A DNA stretch of 64,000 nucleotides from contig CAJFCV020000002.1 in NCBI GenBank assembly GCA_904066235.2, positions 11,718,001 through 11,782,000 of the forward strand, in the 5' to 3' direction. The notes beneath the pieces were generated by a model. It was not told the origin of the DNA and did not search any database. It saw only the letters and a program-made list of their open reading frames with translations. Shown here piece after piece: positions 32,233-44,253 of this stretch (the stretch's first letter is position 1; every line of letters begins with the position of its first letter). Both the position numbers and the translations under genes were made by a program. This DNA is from Bursaphelenchus xylophilus (Eukaryota > Nematoda > Chromadorea > Rhabditida > Aphelenchoididae).

Positions 32233-32486
32233 CTAAAAGAAGTGAGACTGGTTGATAAATAAATGCTTTGAAACGAAAAAATAGTGATGACCAAACGATT
32301 ACTAACACATCCCCAGAAATTACATGGAGTCGCATGTGAATCATGAAAATAAAAAATAAAATGATTGATGTTCTGACTATTGACAATAAAAGGGTGGAAC
32401 AGCAGCCATTATTATTGCAAATGAAGTTCTATTCGCAACAAAATTGATTTGGATGCAGCGTTTTTTTTTCAAAATTGCGTTTCACA

Positions 32487-33085
32487 AGGAAAGTACTTTT
32501 ATGGGGGCTCCTACTTTTTGACGGGACATATCTCAAAAAATCAGAAAAAATGTGCTGATCAAGGATATGTAAATCTTAGCTGCCCATTTTAGGTTTTTAG
32601 GGGTGAAAACTCAATCGGAAATTGACTTAAAGTCCTATATGAACCCCTTTTCGCCTAATTTTTCACGGGTTTACAATTTTTATTTAGGCTTAAAATGATG
32701 TTTATTGAGTTTCTAAGACGTAATAAATCAGTCTTGGCCCAAAAATTTATTTTTCCGACCTTCAACTTCAAAAAAAGTTAGTTCAGCCCAAAACGGAGAT
32801 CGAACCCGTGCGGCGCGCTCCCTCTTGATTCCCAAACTACGGCACTAACCACTCGGCCACACCGCTCTCTTCCGAAGGAAGAAACCGACTGCGCTTTTTA
32901 TCGTTTCGAATGCCTGCGTCTTTTGTAGGGAAATTAAGCCAGTTTTTGGGCATTTTCACCCCTAAAAACCTAAAATGGGCAGCTAAGATTTATATATCCT
33001 TGATCAGCAAATTTTTTCTGATTTTTTGAGATATGTCCCGTCAAAAAGTAGGAGCCCCCATAAAAGTACTTTCCTTGTCAAAAGT
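32487..33085. repeat. Foldback element with a tRNA-like core
   Basis: Arms of about 125 bp (32487-32610 and 32950-33085) share AAAGTACTTTTATGGGGGCT, GACGGGACATATCTC and TTTTAGGTTTTTAGGGGTG, in inverted order. The centre holds a tRNA-like sequence. Confidence 0.8.
32783..32870 (-). ncRNA. tRNA-like sequence (probable pseudo-tRNA)
   Basis: On the minus strand it has GTGGCCGAGTGGTTAGTGCC (A box and a closed D arm), a long variable region and ACGGGTTCGATCTCCGT (B box and a closed T arm). The acceptor halves do not pair and the anticodon stem is poor, so it is not a working tRNA. It may still be a Pol III promoter. Confidence 0.5.
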
Positions 33086-33191
33086 TACTTTCTGTCATAA
33101 AGCTTTTCGCACTGCGCGTGAATTTTAGGCGCACTTTAGACTGTAAAGTCTCGGCAGTTTCTGAAATGTTCTAGCCAAGGATCCCTTATAT

Positions 33192-33334
33192 CAGTTTGTC
33201 GGGGAAATAATGAGCACAATCAAGCTGTGCCGATCGCGTCGATAAAGTGATTGCAATTAGATTTTGCCGCTACACGATTCATTTTCTTTGCGATTTTCGA
33301 TGCGATACAGTGCTCATTATTTTCCCGACAGGCA
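33192..33334. repeat. Family B MITE
   Basis: CAGTTTGTCGGGGAAATAAT and complementary right end. Confidence 0.85.
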
Positions 33335-34011
33335 GATACTTCGTATTGAAGTTGAAAAAAAAAATTGGGAAAAGTTTCATGAAACTCTCAACGTCGCATC
33401 TTGTGAGCCCTCGCCGTTGGAAAAAAAAATAATATGAAATCTCTAGACACCTTACAAAAACGCTCCACTCACGCTAAAAATATACCTTAACAGATTTTTA
33501 TATACAGCTCCTTATGTTTACCTAACTGACTAATACTCAGTTCTACGTCAATTTTCGCCGGAAATTGTTCGTAAAAAGTAGTCAACGAATTGAAAGCCGG
33601 AAACTCAACGAAAAAATCTGTTGATTTGCTTGATTTCCGACCTTATAAGAGGTTTATCAGTGTTTCCCAAAGAGAAATTGGAGTGGTTTTAGGGAGTGTC
33701 ACCGAAAATTAAATTTTGTTGAGTCATAAGAACGTCGGTTATCAGGAGATTATGATTATGTAATTTAGAACTTTCAAGAACAAAGTAGATTTTGACTAAA
33801 AACAGTAAAATTTTGCTGTTTTAAAAGTTTTTAGTGCTTTAAATAAAAGTACAGTAAAATAAACCGCCAATAATGCACCAATTTCTATAAAATTCTTATC
33901 ATATTGAAGCTGAGACACCTATTTTTTGTCCGCCAAATGTGACGGCTCTACGTATATGGAGGCCCCCGTGACCTTTGGCGTTTTAAAATTTGGAGCCCAA
34001 AATCGGTGAAA
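33335..34011. other. Intergenic sequence
   Basis: No supported feature. Confidence 0.4.
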
Positions 34012-34419
34012 CTTACAGTACTCCAAGTGTGACGCTGAGATTTTGATGGAACTTGGCACAAATTTAGAATAACTTTTCGAAGAAAAATATGAGACTCTTT
34101 CAGACCGAAAGTAGAAAAAACTCATAGCTTTCTTAAATTTTGGCATGAAAAGTCTCATGCCTATTTCTACCGTAGAGCCTAATGTTTCCATTAAAAATCA
34201 ATTTTTTTCGCGTTGAACTGGCAAAGATATAGCCAAAAATTGTTTTCCTCTGTGACCAATTTTCAAACGCTCTCTCGGCCGCGAAGGTCGGTGAATATCT
34301 TGGCTCTCTCTGCAAAGTGCAAGCTAAAACATTCTGGAGTTGATATGTGGCCGATGTCCGGCATGTGGGCAAAATTTTTAAAAAATTTGAGGGTCGCCTT
34401 TGGGATACTTCCCGTATTA
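34012..34419. repeat. Family A MITE, copy A5
   Basis: Diverged copy from TTACAGTACTCCAAGTGTGA to GGGATACTTCCCGTA. Confidence 0.7.
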
Positions 34420-34465
34420 ATCAAAATACGGCATTTCATGTGCAAAAGATTGATGTACAATAGTA

Positions 34466-34650
34466 CAGGGTGGGCCACTCGAAACTCCTAAGCTTAATTC
34501 AAGTATTTCTCCGCCAATACTGCACCAATTTGTACAAAATTGGCTTCAATTGGCTTCAGCTTCAATTCAAAATAAATTTTGTACAAATTGGTGCAGTATT
34601 GACCGAGAAATACTTGAATTAAGCTTGGGAGTTTCGAGTGGTCCACCCTG
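34466..34650. repeat. Family I MITE (Tc1/mariner-like ends)
   Basis: 185 bp with arms CAGGGTGGGCCACTCGAAAC / complement, then TTAATTCAAGTATTTCTC in both arms. Flanked by TA. Confidence 0.85.
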
Positions 34651-34704
34651 TATTCGTTACTTTTTAAATTTTTTTTCGTATAAAAACATTGATAGTTTTA
34701 CACG

Positions 34705-35030
34705 TTAATCTTTAGCAGACTTCTCGGATTCCTCGGCGATTCTGAAAGCCCAAACTACGGGTTTGTAAGCGGTTTTCTTCAATTCCATTTCTCACATAGC
34801 CACCATTTCCGTTTTTTCGATCGCGTTTCACGAAACGGAAGGATGCCGCCGACCTCACGTCGGCGTCATTCCACAGACGAAGAAAAGCTTCCAGAACAGT
34901 CGCCTGACCTTTCCTTTTTTTGGAGTTGGCGACTTGGGGGAGATGGTCGGGGCGGTTGCCGCTTGATCCCGAGAGCCGGCGGTTGTGTCTGCGATAGCGG
35001 CTGGGTTGACGCGAGTAGCGGAGATTTTTC
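34705..35030 (-). pseudogene. Degraded coding frame, family not recognised
   Basis: One minus-strand frame reads like a protein: AAIADTTAGSRDQAATAPTI, then a basic stretch and LFWKLFFVCGMTP, and at the end LKKTAYKPVVWAFRIAEESE before TAA at 34705. It is broken by three in-frame TGA codons, each one step (CGA to TGA) from Arg. A second frame is open throughout (34712-35038) but has a less protein-like composition. I read this as a recent pseudogene. Sequencing or a programmed event is less likely. Confidence 0.4.
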
Positions 35031-35301
35031 GGATTCACAAGGATCTTATGGTGGATGGGATCGCTTTACAGCGGAACATGGAAAACTTTTAGGCCATTCT
35101 GGATTTGCAACGTTTTAATAAAAAGGGACAAGGTGGATTTTGCTTGAAATTTTGAGTGGGCGATCTGTGTCTATAAATTGTCGGATGGTTTATAGCTCAT
35201 TCAGCAGTCTATGCGAGTTGGGAAGTGCGGGAAATCAGGATGGTTTGAGAGCAAACTTTTTCCAAAATATTCAAAATTCGAGCTGAAGAAATCGATTGTT
35301 T

Positions 35302-35753
35302 TTACAAAGGAAGGCTTCCAAAGGCGACGCTGAGATTTTCGTTAAACTTTGCACACATAACAAGGCATAGTCCAATATTAATTCCTGGAAATTTCAACTC
35401 GCGCTTTGCAGGGGTACCGAGATATTCAACGATCTTTGCCCTCGAGAGAGTACGGGAAAGGCGGAGCGCGGTCAGAGAGAAAACGCTTTTTTTGACCATT
35501 TTTTTGGCAGCTATGTAAAGTAAAAATAATTTTTTGTGGAAATATTACACTCTGCGGTAGAAATAGGTATGAAACTTTTGATGTTAAAATTTGCAAAAAT
35601 GCTCAAATTTTTTTCGAACTTCTGGGCTAAAAATCTCGGTTATTTCTGCAAAGCGCGAGCTAAAAGTTTTTCATTTGTCTTGAAAAAAATTATTTTAGTG
35701 CCAAGTTTTATCAAAATCTATCAGTTGAACTTGGAGTACTTACCCTGTTCGTA
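35302..35753 (-). repeat. Family A MITE, copy A6
   Basis: Inverted orientation, from TTTACAAAGGAAGGCTTCCA to TTGGAGTACTTACCCTG. Confidence 0.75.
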
Positions 35754-36300
35754 ATGCATGTATTGTGATTGTAAATTGTGATCATATGGGTAACGGCGTG
35801 CTACTTTTTTATCTCCTCTACTCTCAAAACATTTGTCATATTCCTCAAAAAATTCTCCGCTAATAACTCACCCGAACCTTCAACATCTCTCCTCTGCCCT
35901 TCTAGCTCTTTCACTGTCAACCACTTATCTTCTGCATCAAGAAATACCACGTAGCGGTCGCGGTATTTTCATTCCTCCCGCCCCAAATCCCTCCAGAATA
36001 CTTATCCAGTTCTCCGCCACACAATAACCCAGTTCTCAGTAAATACTACCGTTTCAATACAATTATTTTGTTCCCAAACTCTGCGCGAGGATCTCCTCTA
36101 CAAAAGCTCCTTGCCTTCACGGAGTTTCCGGTCGATTTTACTTTCCATTTCCTCCCTCTTCGGCACCCGTTTTTTCGGATTTACATCCAATTCCGAGCGC
36201 CCTCAAGTGCGCTCGGTAATTTCTCTTCTTCGCCTCCGTTTTTTGTTTATAATGTTTTGGGTACTCTGAGCAAAGAGTGACGGTCACTTAGAGATTAACT
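35754..36300. other. Intergenic sequence
   Basis: Open frames at 35833-36027 and 36068-36280 have no coding-like composition. Nothing else seen. Confidence 0.4.
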
Positions 36301-36486
36301 AGTCCGTTTGAAAAGTTATTGGAGCAATTTTGGCGCTTGTACTGTGCAGAAAACAAAATTGCATATTGTACTGTGAAATTCCTGGCCTTTTGCGTTGTGA
36401 AATAGGCTTTTTTGGGCTTTCGCTTGCACCCTGACTTTCACCGTGCACATCGCCAAAAATAACTATAACGACGTTGCGAACGGACT
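36301..36486. repeat. Family G MITE
   Basis: Ends AGTCCGTTYG / CGAACGGACT, with CACTGTGC-type words inside. A family B MITE (36494-36622) follows directly, ending about 40 bp before the next gene. Confidence 0.8.
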
Positions 36487-36493
36487 ATATAGC

Positions 36494-36622
36494 TTCACTC
36501 TGTCTTGAAAATAATGACCACAATTTTCGCTGAAATGAAAAGCAATTTCATTTTGTCGCGTTACAGTTCATTTTCTCTACCGTGATTCTATTTTCAAGTG
36601 CTCATTATTTTCCCGACAGACT
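36494..36622. repeat. Family B MITE
   Basis: Left end CACTCTGTCTTGAAAATAAT, right end intact. It lies in the probable promoter of the ARD-like gene. Confidence 0.75.
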
Positions 36623-36663
36623 CATATTATTTAATGCAATTTTAGACCCGACAAGTCTACAGC

Positions 36664-37687
36664 ATGCAGATCTGGTACATGGAGCCTTTCCCGTGTGGCG
36701 ACAAAAGATTGCCTCATCATGTGTTCCCTCCAAAGTTCATCAGCATCGACCAGTTGATGCAGATTTCCGGAGTTGTCCATTACAAGGTGAGTTTCTGAGG
36801 AACAGCTGGAAAATTTGAAATGGTAGCCTAGCGAATCGAAAACGAGTGAAAGGTAGCCTCAAAAATGTCATATCTTTGAGAAATGTTTGTCTAAAACGGG
36901 CATCAGTCACAGAAATCTTTGGTCTACACATTGCAGGTTCAGTCGAGAACAGTCGTTGCAAACAAGATTCATACATTTGAAAACGAAGATAGAAGATCAA
37001 AGACACAACGCTTTTCGTACTAAAAGGTACATTTTTTGTCTAGTAACTACTCCACGCGTATATATTTAGGCCATCATAAAAACGCAAAATTGCGAATTTT
37101 CGGGAGTTTTTGAGAAGCTCTGTGACTTGAGCAATAAATATTTTCCGTTAATGTAAGCCGATATTGCGCCCTGAGCAACAAGCCAGTAATAGACCTAACA
37201 TGTATACAAAGTTCCAAAAAAAACTGGCAGTCTGTGCTCATTATTTTCCCGACAGCTGATAGCAAAACTTATCTTGCATTCGATAAACCATTATCACTTT
37301 TGCGCTCACTCTCGTCATTGTTTTCAGGTCGACCTGAAGGATACGGTAGCGATGAAGAAGCGGCTGTCTCGAGTCCGCAACGAAACCGGTTACACCAAGT
37401 CGGACATTCTCACGCTGAACGAAGAGATCAACGGATTCGCGGAGAAGCTGGACGACCTCTACGAGCCCGTGAACAACGACAACGAGGAGATGCTGTGCAT
37501 GGTGCTGGAGGGCGGCCTCTACTGCGACGTGGAGATCGATGAGGACGAGTGGATTCGAATTCATATGGAGGACGGCGACTTGATTGTTGTGCCGAAAGGA
37601 AGAGCGTACAGATACACCACGACTTCCAAGAATTTTGTGCGTCTTCAGAGATTCGCCAGAAGATGCGACGAGGTTGCTCAGGGATGA
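36664..37687 (+). CDS. Acireductone dioxygenase-like protein lacking metal ligands
   Basis: Two exons (36664-36786 and 37328-37687) encode 160 residues. The order matches ARD (ADI1), a cupin of the methionine salvage pathway: MQIWYMEPFP near the start, ISIDQLMQISGVVHYK, KRLSRVRNETGYTKSDILTL, then the barrel with EDEWIRIHMEDGDLIVVPKG. In active ARD the metal is held by His-x-His, Glu and a later His. Here the first motif has become YEPVNNDNEEM and the last reads AYRYTT, so no His is left at either place. TTTTAG at 36635-36645 directly before the start suggests a trans-splice site. AATAAA lies at about 37820. It is probably a non-catalytic paralogue; homology is secure, activity is not expected. 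Confidence 0.85.
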
Positions 37688-38211
37688 AGATGGAGAAATT
37701 CGAAGGTTTTTCTCATCAAAAATCTTTTTTTTTGGCTCAGAATTTTTATGTACAATATACTAGAAGAACCCGCTGTAAAAACTAACTGTCCTGCATATCT
37801 GAACTCGATTTATTTGGCGAATAAAAGGTAGTAAAAGGTACAGTATACGACAGGATAACCGGAAGGCATGGTGTGATAAGTGAAGAAATTTGATCAGAAT
37901 CTTTATAACAGACTTAAAATATGTAAAAAAAGAGTTAAAAGGGGTAAAGAAATATGAATAAAAGAGAAAGAGAATGTCCCGGTGAAAGTCTGCGATGTAT
38001 GGAGTAGAAAAAAAAGACGATCGAATGTGAAATTTGGAATGAAAACCCGTGCAAATATCATAAATATAGTTGCTAAATAAGTACAGTAATCGAATGCAAA
38101 AAGTATGGCCGGTAAGTGAGAAGTTGTGTGAGGAATACTGGTCGCTCTAGTGATCGAAAACCAAGCGAAAATACGATGGAAATAAAGATAAATATGTAAG
38201 GGATGCACAAA

Positions 38212-39871
38212 TTACTCAATTCGCTTGGATTTTCGGACCAACGTCAAATATGGCACTGAGAATCTCAATGGCTTGTTGGTCTCGAAATCGGTTGGGAAAT
38301 ATCGAATCTCGGCGTCGAAATTGTGGCTTCCTTCTTTACGATTGATCTCCAAGAGGCCGAACATTACAAAGATATTGTACGCGGCCATGGACGAGAGAAG
38401 ATGGAAGATGGCGTGGAGATAGGGGGTTCCTGTAAAATTATCAAGTTATGAAGAAAACCTTTTCCCATACGACGTGATATAGTATCAGTCTGACGGAAAA
38501 ATAATGAGCACAACGTCGCTGCGCTGATTGTGTCGCTGAAGTGGAAAGAAATTTGATTTTGCAGCGATAAAATTCGGTTTCTCGGCAGCGATACGATTTA
38601 CGATGCGACAGATTGCTCATTACTTTCCGGACAGACTGATAGAGCCTTAGCAAGTATGGGAAAAGACATTTTAAAGGCAACTGCTTTCCAGACGGCCTAC
38701 ATCTGTGGTGGCATATGATACCACAAGAATGTACCGCTCAGACTGCAGATTATACAACGCTAACAACTGTTTCTAGCCTTAAACTGCACTAGCCTAAGCA
38801 GGTTTATCGAATGCAATGATGAGCTTAAACAGGCTTAAGCTCAGCTCGCGCTAAGCTCGTCAGCCTAGAAAAAGACAAGATTCACGAAACAGTGACCGCA
38901 AAGTGACTGTCTCAAAACTGATTTCGCACGACAGCACAAAGTATAGTGCCCAACTTACCCAAATACAGCCAAAAGTCGCAAAAAACTTTGTCGGACAACC
39001 AGAAAGTAATGGCCAATCCCCAGAGAGTGAATACTCGCCAAGTGAACTTCTCCACCGCTGGGAATCCGTGCCTGAAAGTAAAGGCTTACTTATACGCCAA
39101 AAATAGATAGCAACTAGCAGTTTTTACTCAGCAATTGCCAATGAGAAATTGCTTTGGAAATATTCCAAACAGGGCTAACACCTACTTGATTCCTTCCAAA
39201 TAAATCATAACGCTGCTGGGGATGCTGACAATCATCAAAGCGAACGCATTCAACGACGGCTTGATGAAACAGAGCAAACTGACCAGAGTTGTGATTCCAA
39301 CAATCGCCCAGCGGATTTCGGGGCTAAAAATGAGAAAAATTGCAAACTTGGCCATTTAATAAAAGATGGGACATAGGTGACTTACATTCTATGTCTGAGT
39401 CTTGCTGGATATGTCGAGAGAATCGGTAGGTACGCGATAACACACATATTCACCAGCCAAAGGAGCGATAGTTCATCGACTAGTTGACCTGAAATTTTAT
39501 ATGTTCTAAATTCGATTAAAACATTGGAAATGATCGTATTTTCTTAAATTTAAAAAAAGTTTTAAAAAACAAAAAAAATGTGTTTCAAATGCCAACTTTA
39601 TTTTCTCAATTAACTCACCAAACAAGCTCAACGTTGCATGATAAAACGTCGAAGCGAGACCGTTTATCGTCAACAGCAAGTTGGGCAAGAACATCATCCA
39701 ATTCTCTTCAACAATATACTCCCGCAACATCATCGCATTTACCATGGGAAGCACGATAATTGGGAGATTTGTCACCGTGTTCGCGAACTCCGCCACCATC
39801 GGCAAGGTCTGGTATTTGTAGGCGGACTCGCACCAGGGCATGCCTGATTCGTACTGGAACCAGTGTTCCAT
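38212..39871 (-). CDS. Alkaline ceramidase (ACER family)
   Basis: Integral membrane hydrolase that releases sphingosine from ceramide. Five exons (39619-39871, 39386-39488, 39186-39323, 38959-39071, 38212-38429) are in phase and give 274 residues. Family motifs in order: WCE near residue 13 and VAEFANTVTN (calcium and zinc-site Glu) near 30; STFYHATL with the conserved Ser and His near 75-80; LVDEL with the catalytic Asp; FWLSDKVFCDFW; and YLHAIFHLL near 205-215 with the two zinc His. About seven hydrophobic spans fit the family. The tail (VRKSKRIE) is basic. TTTGCAG seven bases before ATG could be a trans-splice acceptor. AATAAA occurs near 38185. All active-site residues I know for the family are present, so it should be active. 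Confidence 0.9.
38486..38638. repeat. Family B MITE in a ceramidase intron
   Basis: CAGTCTGACGGAAAAATAAT with complementary right end. It lies between exons 4 and 5. Confidence 0.85.
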
Positions 39872-40087
39872 TGGAATGTCTGCAAATCGGGATTTTTTTT
39901 GAAAAGAAAAATATTAAATCGCGAGGAAAAAAAAATAAAAAAAAATATTGAAAACAGGCCTGAAATAAATAATAGGGGTTTCTGGATAACAAAAGAAATT
40001 AGCATAATTTGAACAGCCATGTAAACAAACGCCTGAACGGGAATAAACATTCTGCAAGACCAAAAGCCCAATTATGCAAATCTACAA

Positions 40088-40242
40088 TCGCTCTGTCGGG
40101 AAAATAATGAGCACTCTGTCGGGTCAAAAAATAGCATCGCAGCCGACAAAATGAACTGTGTCGCGAAAAAATCAAATTGCTTTTCACTTCAGCGATACGA
40201 TCGGCGCAACGGCAGAGTACTCATTATTTTTCCGACAAACTG
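40088..40242. repeat. Family B MITE
   Basis: About 155 bp, with GCTCTGTCGGGAAAATAATG and complement. It lies upstream of the ceramidase gene. Confidence 0.8.
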
Positions 40243-40720
40243 AAAGTATTTTCATAAAGTGCGTAGACTTTTTGTCGCTCGATGAAAAAAAATTTTGCAC
40301 AGTGCATCTCGAGGCTTGGAAAATTTTAAAAAAATAGGGTTTTAAAAGCTCCGACTTCTACAAAATGCGGAAAAACAACCAAAATTTTAGAAATAGTACC
40401 GTAACGACATCTAAAATATCGAAAACCGCCAACGTCAGGCCCGTTGCCAATGCAAAACTAGAAAATTTCAAGCGTTTCATCCCTCAGAAACTACAACATA
40501 GACGCTTTCTATTACTATAACAACGCGGCAACGTCCATCAAAAATGCAGCGAAATGGCAACAAAAATAAACTGTTTTCATCCTGGTACAGCCAAACACAA
40601 TTTGCATAATCATCGTTCACGTGACTGGGCAGTGACAAATGCATACAGAAAGGGGATCAGATGAGAAATCAAATAGAGGTCTCAAATTTTTATAAAAATA
40701 GAGGGAAATATGAAATTAAT

Positions 40721-40840
40721 TTACAAGGGAAGGATTCCAAGTGAGCCGCTCAGATTTTTATAAAACAAGCCAAGATACTCTAAATTTGGGCCAAGTTTCA
40801 TCAAAATCTGAGTGGCGCACTTGGAGTACTTTCACTTTTA
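40721..40840. repeat. Family A MITE, internally deleted copy A7
   Basis: Only the two ends of family A remain, joined near 40785. Confidence 0.7.
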
Positions 40841-41055
40841 ATATTAGTTGAGAAGTGCAAGTTTTGATTAAAATTGATTCAAAATGAGGATCATTGTATA
40901 TACTATAATACTTATATAGATATGCGCACGATTTTCAAGTTGAGCCTTGCAGAAAACAATCAGACGATAAAATCGAAATTTATTTATATTCAAGTCGGTT
41001 GGAGCTTATATTCAATCCAGCTTGCAAAAAGGTGGGGTCAAGATTTATATTTTAT

Positions 41056-41480
41056 TTACAAGGGAAATACCCCAAGTGCGACGCTCAGATTTTGATGAAA
41101 CTTGGCACAAATTTAGAATAATTTTTTCTAAGACATATGCGAGAATCCTAGCTCGCGCTTTGTAGAAACAACCGAGATTTTTAGATCGAAAGTCGGCGAA
41201 AATTTGAGACTTTTTGCAATTTCTACTGTAAAGGATAATGTTTCTACAAAAAATCAAACTTTTCCGCACGAGACTGCCAAAGTTATGGCCAAAAAGCGCT
41301 TTTTCCTTTGACGCTCTCCACGTTTAGCGTGCTCTCTCGGCGGCAAAAATCGTTCGATATCTCGGCGGCGCCCGCAAAGCGCGAGCTAAAACTTTCAGGA
41401 ATTGATATTTAGTTCATACCCGACGTGTGTGCAAAATTTAAAGAAAATCTGAGCGTCGCACTTGGACGTCTTCCCCTGTG
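41056..41480. repeat. Family A MITE, copy A8
   Basis: Full-length copy from TTTACAAGGGAAATACCCCA to GGACGTCTTCCCCTGTG. Confidence 0.8.
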
Positions 41481-41592
41481 AGCAGAATTCACCAAAGAAT
41501 GGCTCAAACAGATTTTTCTCTAACCGTCTCTCCCCATTTTTAACAGTTTCTTGTTAGAGAAGAATCTTGAATATAACTCTCAAAAAAGATAT

Positions 41593-41738
41593 CCATCTGG
41601 CGGGAAAATATTCACCACAACGTCGCATCGAAAATCGCATCGCCCTCGAGAAAACGAATTGTCGCAGCAAAATCAAATCGCTTTTCATTTCAGCGACGCG
41701 ATCTGCCTCATTTACGCCCATCATTTTTCCGACAGCTG
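41593..41738. repeat. Family B MITE
   Basis: Diverged left end (CATCTGGCGGGAAAATATTC); right end CATTTTTCCGACAGCTG. Confidence 0.7.
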
Positions 41739-42356
41739 ATAGAAAATCTTATTTAAACAGACGACTTGCTAAGCTATGTTCCCAAAACCCCGAAAATATT
41801 CAAAACCCACCAAAAAAGGAACGCTTCAGAATTCTTCTCCCAACCCCAGCCTCACGTAAGCCCTCAAAACGAAAATAATCCGATTTGTGATTGCTCCAGA
41901 AATGACAAAGCCCATCCATCAACGACGCCGCACTTAATGGTCTAGTTTTGTCACGATCAAATTCAGGGACCTGACCCCAACGCCATTAACTGGATTGTTC
42001 GTCTTTCGTTCCGCCTTCGATCAGGTGGAACGGGGGGTCAAACGAGCTGCGAATACGACAAGAACTCGAAACAATGAAGGGTAAAAGAGGTAGGAGTAGG
42101 TGTTCGAGAAGGAACGGTTAAATGAGCGCAGGGAAGGGCTCGAAAAAGAGCTGGGTTCGAAAAGAGCGTGGGGTTTGAGCGGATTTTCTTCTACTTTTTT
42201 TTCAAAATGTAGATAGAACGTGTGATCAATGGCTATATTTTTTCAAAAAAAATACATCGCCAACAAACATTACTTTCTAATTTTGAAAACCAAATAAAAA
42301 AAAAGAAAATTTTCCCGGGAAATGTGACAAAAAAATCTCTTAATAAACGCTTCGCG
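41739..42356. other. Intergenic sequence
   Basis: Nothing supported; a G/A-rich stretch at 42050-42180. Confidence 0.35.
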
Positions 42357-43475
42357 TGAACCTCGTATGACGGTGGGTTGTAGACAAGAACTGTTTGAGA
42401 GGATTTTTGAAGGGGGGATATGGTGTTTTTAATAGGGATTTATGGATGAGCTTACCTATCAATACGACAGGGGATGTTTTTTGAATATAACTTCGATTTC
42501 ACGCTTTTCTGCAAATGTTAGTCCGTTCCCAAGGTCGTTGGATTGATTCGTCAACAAGCAAAGTGCAAGTACTGTGCAAAAAAGTCAGAATGACAGCTCA
42601 AAAAACCTATTGCACGGTGCAAAGTGAGCTTCTGTTTTTGCACAGTGCATGTCGCAAAAATCACTCCAGTGACTTTTCTCATCCGGCCGCACCGTGCACA
42701 AAAAACCCTTTTTGCGGCGTGCATTTGATCTTTTGCACCGTGCATGTCCAATATCGCCGAGACAAGCTTTTCCCGAAGGAGTCGCGCAAATTTTAGGCGC
42801 ACAAAATGAAATTGCACAGTGCAAAATTTTTCAAAAAGGATCGCGTCGCGCGGGGAACAGGAAACTTGCACTCTGTGTGCAAAAAAAAGGCCGAAAAAAT
42901 CTACGCACTTTCTGGAACAACTAGCAGTATTTCTGCAAAGCGTGAAACAAAGATAAGAAAAAGTTCCTTATTTTGGCCACAACAAAGGTACCTCGCGAAC
43001 TGCGCCCAAGCTTGGGCACTAAAGTTAGAAAAAAACGCTTCGACCTAGCTGGCACTGAATTATTATAATAGCTCTATAGTTTTAAGGGTACCTACGAAGT
43101 TTGTGACGAATTTAGTTCCATACGGAGGCAATAAGTTTAGATCCGGACATGTTTCATCGTATAAAATGTAGAATCACAGGCTGCAGCCGTTTTTGAAAGG
43201 TAAGGTGGTACGTAAAAAAGAAGGTACCTCACTAACTAAACCCACAGTCCGGGCATTGACAACGATGAATTGAGCGTGCACGCTAAATTTGGGCTAATTC
43301 CGACCAGTCTCCGCAAAGTTATAAGTTGTGGCCAAAATAAGGAACTTTTACCTTCCCTTGTCATATTGATAGGTGAGCTCAACCATAAATCCCCACTGAA
43401 AAACACCAATCCCCCTTCCAAAGATCCTCTCAAACAGTTCCCGTCTACAACCCACCGACATACGCCGTTCACACG
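42357..43475. repeat. Family J foldback with MITEs G and D in its loop
   Basis: Arms at about 42357-42475 and 43357-43475 share, in inverted order, GGTGGGTTGTAGAC, GTTTGAGAGGAT and AGCTCACCTATCAATA-type sequence. Between them lie a family G block (about 42520-42925) and family D copy D2 (42957-43352). Confidence 0.7.
42957..43352 (-). repeat. Family D MITE, copy D2
   Basis: AAAGTTCCTTATTTTGGCCA at the left and the complement ending AACTTTTACC at the right. Confidence 0.8.
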
Positions 43476-44032
43476 AGACAACAAAATAAAAATAAATTTT
43501 TTTTACGTCATCCAGTTCTACGGGATGGGATCATATGAGAGCGAGCATGTGGAGGGATGTCTCGTGGTGAGGCGCGATGAGTCGTCGCATGCGATTAAAA
43601 CTCGCAAGAAAAACCATAATTAAACCTGGATTAGAGGCGATGGGGGGAGAAATTGAAAGACAGGAAAGTATGGACTGTTCGTTTTCGTATAGTCTTCGAT
43701 AAACAATAATTTGGGTGGGCAGACGGGGAGGGGTTTTTTGAACTATGGAAAAAAACCGCGTGGTTTGGGGTGTGATGAGAAAACTTATGTCAAAAAAAGT
43801 GCATTTGCGGAGCGGAAAGTGCAGGTTTTGATAAGAAATGACCAAAATTAAGACCAAAGTTGACAAGTTAAATTAACACCAATGAAAAAATTTTTTTGTT
43901 TACTTTGCAAATGCTGAGGCGTTATGAAATCTAAAGCCCCAAAGACTATTTTTGCCAGACCGCACTCCTAATTATTGTCCATGCACTTTACAAAAATACA
44001 TACATACTAATATATAGCGTTACGAGAGCTAT
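43476..44032. other. Intergenic sequence
   Basis: No supported feature. Confidence 0.35.
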
Positions 44033-44167
44033 AAGTCTGTCGGGAAAATAACGGCGGGTTGTCGCAGCAAAATGTCTCGCCTCGCCGCTATCGCGCACCA
44101 AATCTCCAGTTGCGGTCGCCGTCGCAAAGCGATGACTTCAAGGCGCCGTTATTTTCCCGACAGACTG
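44033..44167. repeat. Family B2 MITE
   Basis: B-type ends with the AACGGCGGGTTGTCGCAGCA inner sequence of the B2 variant. Confidence 0.85.
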
Positions 44168-44253
44168 ATAAAAGCCCAAAAACTATTTCGTTATGCCGCG
44201 TTACTGATCATTAGATTTTTTCAGATAGTTATGGCAAAATTAAACCGCCTTAC

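Noticed and set aside
32783..32870. Functional tRNA gene
   Set aside because: Acceptor halves do not pair and the anticodon stem is poor, although the Pol III boxes are good.
40017..40071. Extra 5' exon of the ceramidase gene
   Set aside because: The hydrophobic frame after a CAG is open, but ATG 39871 already gives the family's usual N-terminus and length.
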